From positions 4,148,501-4,212,500 of the forward strand of contig OX359193.1 of the NCBI GenBank assembly GCA_947172415.1: 64,000 bases of DNA. The letters are read 5' to 3'. The translations under genes and the position numbers were made by a program. The notes under the pieces are model-generated. The model ran no database searches. It had not been told where the DNA came from and saw only the letters and a program-made list of their open reading frames with translations. The stretch is from Chondrosia reniformis. Its lineage: Eukaryota > Porifera > Demospongiae > Chondrillida > Chondrillidae. Positions 55,266 to 64,000 of this stretch are shown here, in pieces. Positions within the stretch are counted from its first letter, which is position 1. Each line of letters starts with the position of its first letter.

Positions 55266-58200
55266 ATGCCACCCAAAAAGGTATCCGCTACAACAAGTAG
55301 TAAGAATGCAAGAAAAATATCTGTTAAGGGATCTTCTAGATTAGATTCTTGCAAGTCAACAGAGCAACCCTTATGTAGAAGCAGTAAAGGTACGTGAAGA
55401 ATAAAGTTAGATCCCTTCATCAGTCAAATTAGAGTTAGGTGTTACTTCACTGATTGCGGCCCTATATGGATTGGGTATATGTAATACTCCTTTTAATTGC
55501 AAAGTAATTCTGCAGCCTGGTTACTATGACCATGCACTGACAAGTAAAGGAGGTTTTTAGAAATCTGTTATTTTGGGCACTCAGTTAGGTCAATCTTTTT
55601 GCCAGATTGAGATTCATTTTTCATAGCTGATTAATTTAATATGTGTGGCCTATATAGGTCCTGTGAAAGCAGTTACAAAAGTGCCACCCAAAAAGGGCTC
55701 AGCAACAGCAAAAGGCAAAGTTACTAAAAAGACTACCTCTGAAGTGTCTAGCTCTGAATGTGATAAAAGTATGTATGTACGTAGTATGAATATTGTACTT
55801 GCAATCTTCAACTGTTTGACATTGTAGGTTTTCAATGCAGGTATGTTCTATGTAGTTAAATCCATTAACCATTAGCTGTTACGTTGGGACTTTCTGGTTT
55901 TACTTTATCTATAGATGTTATTAACGAGTAAATAAAGGGGAAGCATATAGACAGACATATGGTACATATACTTCTAGGCCTCTGTAGCATGCACCTGATG
56001 AAGGATACCACAATAATTACAATGAAAAGTTATCGCTCATACTCCTGCAGTTGCAACTGGCATAGTTCTCATATACGTACATATATATGTTGTGTTTACC
56101 ACTATCTATAGTACCTTATATTATCATTGTACCTGTTGGAAGTTAGCTCTTTACTCTATGTATTTAAAAGATTAAATTTGCATATTAACATTTATTACAT
56201 CTCTCCTTATAAGATGCTCTTAATTCTACCTGCAATTGATTGATTTACTACACCAACAGCAACCATGCACAGAGCCAAATGATCATTGGAGATAAAGTAT
56301 GCCGTAGCCCATTGCAGTATGTCCAGAATTTCTTGCCTCTTATCCTGAAGTTAAGGCAAGCACTCAGAAAATGGAGTGTGTCTTCAATGCTATCTCTGTC
56401 CTCACAGATTCGGCACCATCTTTCTTCTCTTAATTCACTACTGTATTGACCTGTCTCTTCCCTAACTGTAAGGTGCCACCGATTAACATGTCCGTTTAAA
56501 ATGAATACAATTAACTGGGGGTAGAGATCTGAAGCAAAAAATAGCACTTGCACTCTTTGCACTTCTTTCTCCCATCTTGATTGTTCATCATTATATAATT
56601 TAAGCTTAATCATATTCATTGCTGTTTGTAATCATAATCAGTCAGGTGTTAAAGAAATATCCAGCTGAATCAATGTATTCACAATTCTCCTCCACTAGTT
56701 TCCAGAATTTCTAGCCTCTTTCATATGGTTTAATGTCTTCTAACAAATACTTAAAGGTACCTTAACAAATGCAGGATTGGATTGATTAGTTGACAGGAAA
56801 TTATTGTTTCACCAGGTACCTACATTTTGTAGGAATGACTGGAGTGTATAAATAGGATTTTACTCTGTATACTGCGTATAATATTTGCTAGTGCAAAATG
56901 TTTTTCATTCAAAATCCTCCTGGCCGAAAACCATTTTAAGTTTTGCTTAAAGAATTGGTACACATTACCCAATTTATCAGTGTGTGGTTAAGAGTGTGAC
57001 AAAACACTTTATGTATAATGGGAAATATAGAAAATGTACCTCGAAAGGTTTCCAGTTATATGCTATTGGGTTTCTTTGGAGCAGGTACTATTAAGCTCTT
57101 GCTCCATTCAGTAGGAGGACAAGGTTTGTGAAAGCTAAGATTTAAAAAGTGAGCTAAAATTTTATGTTGGTTTGTTTTCCAAATTTTGTTCAATAAATAA
57201 TCTTGTCAATATCTTTTCAAAAGCAAAGAGTGTATTGATTGTCTGTATTTTTCTTGGTTGATCAGATCCATGTTACTGTTGTCCCTATGGTTTTAAAGGT
57301 AATAACATAAACTATAACCTATCTTCCTCTTATCTGTAGTAACAACTCCAGCAACTTTAAGATTCATCAATTTCTTACAAATTTACTCTTATCATGGTCC
57401 CATAAAATGACATATACAATTCCTTACTTCTATTATAGAGAAATATGCTTTTCGTTTTTAACTGCTTTCTTTCAGATATTTCTAGCTTGAATGTATTTAT
57501 TTGTTAGTATTTTTCTCTCACTCCTCTATGTGCATCAAAGTCAATTCTTTTCACATTTCAGCATCTTCTTTTTGAGCTTGAAAGTTGATTGATTAATCAA
57601 TTCCACTTGGTTTACTAAACCTAATTTCAGGCAACTAGCCTAAGTATTTTTCTTATACCTGCTTCCTGTGTCTGAGCTTACTTCAAATTGCATCTCTTCC
57701 TGTAAGAGATCTATTTCTCTTATCTGTTACTTTAGCTTTTCATTTTCTTCTTTTTAGTTGGGACATCAATTTATTATATTATCTTGTATTTTGAGCTTTC
57801 CTCCATCTTGAACCCGTATATTTGGAACATAGATCGGACAAAATCAAGTATCATTTACAGAGATTGAGGTCATACACTTAGTAATTTACAGTCAATGGGA
57901 AAGACAAAACGAGGCATAGATTGGAATGAGATACTATAAATTGATTCTATTATTCTTTATTTATTTTAGAACAGATTTATTCTAGCTGGCCTGACTGTAC
58001 TTCTGTTCGAAACCTCAGTAATCTTTTGATCCTATTTTGTGATTAGCCTTTACTATGTAAGGTATTTGTTGTAATATTGAAAAAAACAGGCTGCATAAGC
58101 AATTTTACCCATACTATTAGATACACACTGTTTAACCTAACTTTTGAAACAAGCACATTTATTTCAGTGGCGCTATAAATAGGGATGGCGGTGTTTTGCT

Positions 58201-61200
58201 AATTGGTAACTTTCTGGTATGGCCTAGTGCATTGTAATTATTGTATAGAAATTAATTTTGCACCATTAAACTGTTTTGCTGTTTACTGTTTTCTAATGTC
58301 AATAGAGCCAATGAAGAAAGAATGGACAAAGCTTGATGACTGTGCCAGAAAGATTCAAGCTGCATTTAGAGGGTATTGTTGCCGAAAACTTCTCCTCCAA
58401 TTGATAGCTAAAAGAGAAGAATACAATAGTCTTATTGAAAACTTGGAGAGGCAGGTAATGGACCATGGGTTGTAATTCCCCCCGTAGGTACATGTCTAAT
58501 GTTAGATATTTACATTTTGTATGTGTTTAACGTACCTTATTGAAGCCATGAATATCAATTCCCAATCGCAGTGGTCTGCAAAGTTCATTGTTATAATGAT
58601 CAAGTGAACCATTAAAAACCATCAAACTTGCATGTAGATACGGATATGTTTGTTGCAGTATCACTATTTTAACTATTATTTGAAAATCAGCTATGTACCA
58701 GATCTCACACATAGATGATAGTAAGTGTGTATTGTCGTAATTATTGTTTGTACCGAAGTCATCCAATGTCAGATGGCCACTTTTCAATCACGAGGTGCAA
58801 TTTTTTTCACACTTAAGTTTTACGGGTCAACAAGTATGCACAGGTCCTCAACATCACAAACGTTTGAATTCTCTTGCCAAAGAGAAAACCACCTATGAAC
58901 TAAAGCTAAAGCGTTTTAAAAGAGCTAACAGTCAACAGGTGTTAATATGGTAGTAAAAATATATAGTGGTGACCAATTGGAATAAGGTGTCTATGCTATA
59001 TATACTATGTGATGTAAATGTTTGGGTAAAGGTTTAACTGAATTCTATGGGTGTAGAATGGACTGACATTGACATATATTGCAAGTGTTGTGCCATCTTG
59101 TTAGGACTTTTAGCACACATACAGACACTGATACCATCTGGCAAAGCTACCACATACAATCCTCTTTCTAGCCATTTGATGCCCGGAACTACCCTCTTAA
59201 TGGCCAGATATATCTCCTCATGGTATGTTTGGAGTGAAAGTGTTAGGTGTTTGTATTCTTTATCTGCAGTTCAATCGCTGTCACTCGTGAGCCTAAGTTT
59301 ATGCTTTACATTTGGAATATCATAACCATCTTCCAGTCTCCTTTGGTAGAGTGATAATGTAAACTTCAAACACAGTCTTTGTCAGGTTCAACTGCTATGT
59401 TCACAGCTTCAAAGGAAGACCTTCACATCACCCATGGCCTGCATGTCGGGTGGAATTACAATTAGAAGATGGGTTGGAGATCTGATGGCAGCTACAATTG
59501 GTTGAAGGGAAATTCCCTCTTTGTGCAATTTTGGCAAGCCATAGATCTGTGGAGATGTTGAGTGGGGTGGTGTCAGAGCCGGTTGGTGTTTGTTGACAAT
59601 GAAACCCCTCTCTTCTAGCTTCTTTAAGACACTGGAAACCTTGTTTTCAATTTGGGTGGTGGGATCCTTGTTTAGCTTCATCCTTCAAAGTACTCCTAAT
59701 CAACTCAATCTGCTATTACTAGTTTTATAACTATGGTGCTTTTGTTATTTAAACATTTATGAACCAAAATATTCCATGAGTGTAACCGTCAATAAATTAA
59801 CTATTTTACGGAATACTTTGTAAAAAATAGAAATCCCTCTCCAGTTATTCCTTGGCAAAACTGAATGGGTATGTGAGATATATTTTGCACATTTACTAAT
59901 AGACATTTTAACCTCCAAAAATGTGTGTCAGGTAGTGTTTTAATTCTTTCCAAACTGTATTCAGAGCAGCAGTGCCGGCAGGTGTCTTCCACTAATTTTT
60001 GTTCTCATCAATGTGTAAAATTCCTTTAATATCTTGCTAGTGTTTTCTGGATGGTTGTCCTCCAAACGTCTGTACCCATCTGCAAATGTTTCCTTTAGAA
60101 ATGACAGGAGATGAGCTATGGGTATTAATTGAGACCCCTTAAAAAGGCTGCCTCACTGTGAGAAAGATATATAGGGCCTACAATATACTGGGTGTGTAAA
60201 TGCAATTGATATGCAGTATAGTCTACTTTTTATTCTGTAAGCTATTGCTCTATATGTACGTATGTGTATGAGCATGATGATCTCAATTAATGTCTGTATA
60301 AAAATTGCCCTCTTTAATATTTAAACTTGATTGTGGTTATTCTAGAAGGCACAGCATTTTGTAACTTCCACTGTGTAGTACTTGATTGTAGTTCTAGTAG
60401 TATCCATATTTTTTCTTTACTGCTGATTTTGTTTTACAACCTTAGTCAGCTACCCACTGCAAATGTATATATTTGTCGGCAGACATGAGAAATTTTATCA
60501 TTTCTCATGAAAATGAATACCACTGCTGACTTCATTAGGACATCCTCAATATTCTATGTAACTTTGAGGTTGCTGTGCCAATTTTAACATTTGTATTCAT
60601 GCTACATATTTCGTCAATTTAAATACACTGAACATTTAGCACGGTCCAATTGTTATTTATATTTGAAGTTCATTTACAGGGAAATGGTGGTCTAATTACA
60701 ATTGCTACTAAATTTAAATCACTAAATTTCCCTTAAAATGGTGCTTTTGTGAACATTGGGATTACATGGCCCTCCTAGGAGCCATATGAATTAATGTATT
60801 ACATTCCAATTATATATTGTAATAAAAACCCTAAAAGTGAAGACAACTTAGGCATGTCACAGGTGCCCTAAAACTTTATTGTTCTTTGACTGACTGGTTT
60901 AGTAGAATATTTCAAGTAATTGTCCATATATAGCCTTTGTACTAGTGTTGTACTATGAACTGCCACATTTTTATTTTATACATTTTTCTGTGTTATAGAA
61001 ACCATTTAACCACATGAATTTTGTTTGTTTTTCCTTTGGTAGGCATTTGTTGAGATGGTAAAAATGGAACGTGAACAGCTTGAGAAACAGCATAAAAAAG
61101 AAGAAGAACAGCGAAGAATAAAGCAAGAAGAAGAGAAGAGACGAAAAAAGATGCTGGAATTAGCTTTTGATGGGCTCACTGATGAAATTCATGAAGTCTT

Positions 61201-61207
61201 GGATGAG
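55266..61207 (+). CDS. IQ-motif protein, likely with ankyrin repeats downstream (IQANK1-like), 5' four exons
   Basis: Four exons join with matching phases. 55266-55389 (MPPKKVSATTSSKNARKISV) ends phase 1 at GTACGT. 55658-55768 (GPVKAVTKVPPKKGSATAKG) ends phase 1 at GTATGT. 58306-58454 (KPMKKEWTKLDDCARKIQAA, then FRGYCCRKLLL) ends phase 0 at GTAATG. 61043-61207 (AFVEMVKMEREQLEKQHKKE, then RKKMLELAFDGLTDEIHEVL) ends phase 0 at GTGAGA. Exon 3 holds an IQ motif (IQAAFRGYCCRKLLL) that would bind calmodulin; exon 4 is a charged coiled coil whose end resembles the first helix of an ankyrin repeat. This order fits IQANK1-type proteins as I recall them. No stop or frameshift was seen. The 3' exons should lie beyond 61.2 kb but were not recognised before the ISL2EU element. 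Introns contain LINE and Penelope fragments. Confidence 0.75.
56240..57125 (-). pseudogene. LINE remnant in intron 2 of the IQ-motif gene
   Basis: The minus frame near 56619-56248 ends with LTVREETGQYSSELREERWC, RICEDRDSIEDTLHFLSACL and NFR. This is the Cys/His pattern commonly found after the RT domain of APE-type LINEs. Near 57115-57060 the same strand reads PPTEWSKSLIVPAPKK, like the RT 'P..W..s.i.PI.KK' block. Most of the RT between is missing or unreadable. Confidence 0.5.
59405..60120 (-). pseudogene. Penelope-like element N-terminal/RT fragment in intron 3
   Basis: The minus frame 59681-59409 reads LNKDPTTQIENKVSSVLKKL, then SPQIYGLPKLHKEGISLQPI and VAAIRSPTH. The 'P.fYGLPKIHK....RPIVS.I.SPTy' block is an RT motif of Penelope-like elements. 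The N-terminal part continues upstream to about 60120 in broken frames (for example SERIKTLPDTHF-like residues near 59940). It lies opposite to the host gene. Confidence 0.6.
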
Positions 61208-61378
61208 GTGAGAATGATTTGTGTATGTATAAACATGGGTTAGTATAGCATAATTGATATATATCTTAAGGTATTAGGAAAGGCTGAAAGGCTTTAACTT
61301 CTAGCTTGCTGTATTACTCTTAAAATCACTAGCTTGACAATATATTTACATCTGTGATTGTCAAGGACATTTCCTATA

Positions 61379-61526
61379 ATCTTTGGGATGGTATATCCTT
61401 CTACTTTTGAGAGTTTAAAACGCAGTCATGGAAGAAGATCCCCAGGATTGAAATGTTTGAACAAGAAACAAAACCAAACCATGTTTATAAATGCTCAAAA
61501 GCCAAAGGATGTACCATCCCAAAGAT
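61379..61526. repeat. 33-bp inverted repeat pair in an intron or downstream region
   Basis: ATCTTTGGGATGGTATATCC...TTTTGAG at 61379-61411 is the imperfect inverse of 61494-61526; about five mismatches. The spacer is about 80 bp, so the stretch could be a small foldback element or form an RNA hairpin. Confidence 0.55.
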
Positions 61527-61804
61527 AAGTTCGACGCAGTTAGAAGGAATCCTTATTCTATTATATTTCTTACAATTTGGTATAAAAATTAATTAATCGG
61601 CTGTTCCTTTATTTACGTAGATAATCTAACTTGAAATGAAAAATATTATAACCTCTAATGAAAGTCACGAAACCTTCATAAAAAATATATCTTTAAGAGT
61701 TTAAGTGGCTAGTCAGCTAATAAGTACTCCCTCAAGCAAAAAGCTTATGATCTCCTTATCAGCAGAAAAGGGGTACAGCCAATGTGTGACTGACCACTAC
61801 TATG

Positions 61805-61990
61805 AAAACAGAGTATTTAGAGTTTAAAACTCTCCCGCCCCTGCACTTGAACTACTTGGCCGCATCATTGGGCTGTATAGTCTTAACGATTTAGTACGCT
61901 TATATGTCCTAAATGTTATAAATAAAGATAAAAAACTTTGTTAACTAAAGCTTCTTGAACGCTGCCATTTGCAAAAGCGATGTATTGACG
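61805..61990 (+). repeat. dispersed repeat family, copy 4
   Basis: It shares AGTATTTAGAGTTTAAAA, GAACTACTTGGCCGCATCAT, a decayed palindrome (TACGCTTATATGTCCTAAAT) and GCTGCCATTTGCAAAAGCGA with the copies at 2.6 and 45.4 kb. Confidence 0.6.
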
Positions 61991-62410
61991 TTTAAATTAA
62001 GTGTTATAATAGTTGCATATGAACCCGTATTATATGTATATATATTCAAGGACTACACAGTGCAAGTTGTAAATTTATAGAGATGCAAATGAATCCTAGG
62101 ATAATCACAGTACAAGTCTTTAGTCACACTAGCTAGTACTTCTGCATGCAGGCTTGAAACATCATTGAAATCCTCAACTTCTGCATAGAGAGTAGTAGTT
62201 TATACAAGGTACGTATATAGAACACATGGTCTACCAATTACCTTTTCACACCTCAGTATAGACTGAAGATGATGCATCTGCATGCATGCCAATATCAACA
62301 ACAGTTCCAGTCTTAAAGTGGTCTCAGCCAATAATCACAGCAGATTTGATTTGCGGCTTGAGAGGGACCTAGGAATACTGATGTTTGGCATGACGTCCCT
62401 TGTTTCCAGA
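61991..62410. other. probable 5' part of the ISL2EU element
   Basis: A short frame (62265-62371: CMPISTTVPVLKWSQPIITA) precedes the acceptor TTTCCAG at 62404-62410. It may be a decayed upstream exon of the transposase. No terminal repeat was identified. Confidence 0.35.
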
Positions 62411-63201
62411 TGAGTCCACGCTGAAAGAAGATGACAAACTCACCAGTTTTTATACAGGGCTTCCAAATTTTGCCATTCTTTTGTTTGTGTTTACTTTTGT
62501 AACAAAGGACACTGCAGAAAGTTCCACCAGTAAACTAACAAACTTCCAGTCAATCGTCCTGATTTTGATGAAATTGAGACTTCATCTCTCAAATTATGAC
62601 CTGGGCTTTCGTTTTGGGATACATGAAACAATGATATCAAGAATTTTGACAAATTGGGTGCAGCTCATGGATATTCGGGTCTTATTTTCATTGGCCATCG
62701 CGAGGGTGTCTCCATTTACCTATGCCATGGTGTTATTCTGTGCATTATGGCCTAAAAGTCACATCAATAATAGACTTTTTGAGATTTTCAATGAGAAGCC
62801 AACTAACTCCTTGTCAAAGGCTGCTAACCTACAAGAATCGCAATACAGTGAAATACCTGATCAACATCACACCTCAAGGAACAGTCAGCTTGATCGCTAA
62901 GGGATACAGTGAAAGAGCATCCGATAGACATATAACAGAGAATTCAGGTTATCTAAATTATCTATTACCAGGTGATGTTATTCTGGCTGACCGAGGTATT
63001 AATGTGGCAAAAAGTGTGGCAATGAAGGTAACAACATTAAATATTCCTGCATTCACATTAGGGAAACCACAGCTCCCTGCAGCTGATATTGAATCAACAC
63101 ATAGGTTGCCAAATGTTCGCATACTTGTAGAACGAGCTCGAGTAATCGGAGCAGTGCGACAGCGATATGCAATTTTGAGTACAACAACTTTTGCTGACTG
63201 A
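62411..63201 (+). pseudogene. ISL2EU-type DDE transposase (DDE_Tnp_4 class), frameshifted
   Basis: After a TTTCCAG acceptor the frame begins DESTLKEDDKLTSFYTGLPN. Next comes an HTH-like region (LSNYDLGFRFGIHETMISRI, 62590-62660). TSIID near 62765 in the +1 frame, with FEIFNEKP in the first frame, marks the first Asp. After a switch near 62835 it continues TVKYLINITPQGTVSLIAKG, DVILADRGI (second Asp, 62975), ESTHRLPNVRILVERARVIG (Glu, 63125) and AVRQRYAIL, ending with a stop at 63199-63201. All three acidic residues are visible, but at least one frameshift breaks the protein. The same strong blocks occur in ISL2EU/IS5-like transposases. The convergent YqaJ-type nuclease supports ISL2EU, whose elements carry both genes. 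Confidence 0.8.
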
Positions 63202-63529
63202 GTACACAAGTTCCAAAAGAGGTGCTGCTCATTACATAATATGTATTTGTGATGCAATTGTTTCTACAGACAAATATACAGATGTGTAATTGTTGCATGA
63301 CATGTATGGTTCATAGCTAAGTGTTCACTTTTTTCTGCTGTTTTGATGTCTTGACTGCTGCATGACACGTTGGGCAGAGCCAGTTTCCTGACGGTGCCGA
63401 CTCCATTTTCAAACAGAATAGATGAAACCATTTAATTTAACATGCTTCGTGGTCACACCCAATCAAATCTTCTCCTTTTGCTTCTTTGCAATAGCACCAC
63501 TTGCCCTCATCTTCTTCCTCAGATGGCTC

Positions 63530-64000
63530 AACTTATGGGTTATGCACTTGTGTACCATTTTCCAGCAAGTTCTGGCAAGATGCATAACCTGAAAAACTGG
63601 TCAGCTTCTTCAAGCATAGATTGCAATACTCTGCCATCCTGGCAAATATGCTCTCTGTGAAAATTTGCAGAATTTCACACCACAAAGTCACAATAGTTAC
63701 GTCTGGTGACATGTAGCAGCAACTGACATTGTGCATAGTAAGGATGATCCTTTGACAGCTACAGGGATCCAGATTGGATCTTCTGTAGACAAAAGGTTTT
63801 TCTTACCTCGGCAATGCCCACATTTCAGCATTTGGGCACAATGTGGGCACTTCACTTCCAGAACACCATACCTGCAACAGTTACAGTGTACTAGCCCATC
63901 AGATGAGGCTCCAAGGTACGGTATTTCCTGGTCCACAAAGAAGCCACAAGGCTGAGTGCTAAAACCAACATGATGAGCCATTGCGACCTTGTATGTCTCA
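63530..64000 (-). pseudogene. YqaJ-type nuclease of the ISL2EU element, partial and frameshifted
   Basis: The minus frame enters from the right edge and reads GFSTQPCGFFVDQEIPYLGA, then SSDGLVHCNCCRYGVLEVKC and PHC. Here GASSDGLV and LEVKCPH match the D and E-x-K of the YqaJ/lambda-exonuclease-type PD-(D/E)XK core. An extra Cys-rich insert (CAQMLKCGHCRGKK) follows. After a frameshift near 63720 the adjoining frame reads QLLLHVTRRNYCDFVV, like the family's 'QVQ.QM.V..+.YCDFVVW' block. The gene points toward the transposase (tail to tail). The N terminus lies beyond the window. The role is presumably end processing during transposition; this is inference from the family. Confidence 0.78.

Noticed and set aside
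57990-58030. GTTCGAAACC resembling a tRNA/SINE B box
   Set aside because: No A box at the right distance and no cloverleaf could be drawn.

Overview
The window looks like an AT-rich stretch of an early-branching metazoan genome, most plausibly a demosponge such as Amphimedon. This is inference: the signs are intron-split genes, a very mixed transposon load (pogo/jerky, Tc1/mariner, piggyBac, Merlin, ISL2EU, DIRS, Gypsy, Penelope-like and several LINE types) and a 2A-like peptide motif of the kind found in sponge retroelements. Nothing bacterial is present: there are no operons, and most open frames are fragments of decayed transposase or reverse transcriptase genes.

Layout: 0-2.2 kb holds a minus-strand pogo-like transposase pseudogene. 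2.4-6.2 kb has a 48-bp tandem repeat split by a dispersed repeat, a MITE and a decayed copy of a promoter plus first exon. 6.2-6.8 kb is the broken 5' end of a BEN-family-like gene. 6.8-10.7 kb is a Tc1 element with a 3-kb LINE inside it, flanked by a 5-bp target duplication. 11.7-14.9 kb holds a second MITE and a 2.2-kb 33-bp minisatellite with a higher-order period. 15.3-15.8 kb is the intact copy of the first exon seen decayed at 5 kb. 17.8-19.4 kb is a multi-exon transposase-like pseudogene.

19.4-26.6 kb holds a decayed DIRS-like element (minus) and a reverse transcriptase with a nuclease-like C terminus (plus), the latter interrupted by a CR1/L2-type LINE. 28.1-30.3 kb is a Merlin transposase whose intron received a Penelope-like element with 390-bp inverted arms and a 16-bp target duplication. 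30.5-32.9 kb is an internally deleted Gypsy element with both LTRs. 33.4-36.1 kb is a patchwork of 2A-LINE, Tc1, R4-like LINE and THAP fragments. 36.4-40.5 kb is a nearly full R4-like LINE with a restriction-like endonuclease. 40.6-52.3 kb holds piggyBac, Penelope, pogo/jerky and mariner relics and a second BEN-like pseudogene.

52.4-54.5 kb is a 697-codon reading frame of a family I recall as DUF7869-like, broken by only two nonsense codons. 55.3-61.2 kb holds the one convincing host gene: four exons with matching splice phases that encode a lysine-rich N terminus, an IQ motif, a charged coiled coil and the start of an ankyrin-like region (IQANK1-like). 62.4 kb to the edge is an ISL2EU-type element with a DDE transposase facing a YqaJ-type nuclease that runs off the window.

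Almost every transposon gene has at least one nonsense codon, frameshift or truncation. The biological interest therefore lies mainly in nested insertions that can be ordered in time, and in repeats and RNA or peptide motifs that gene callers miss.
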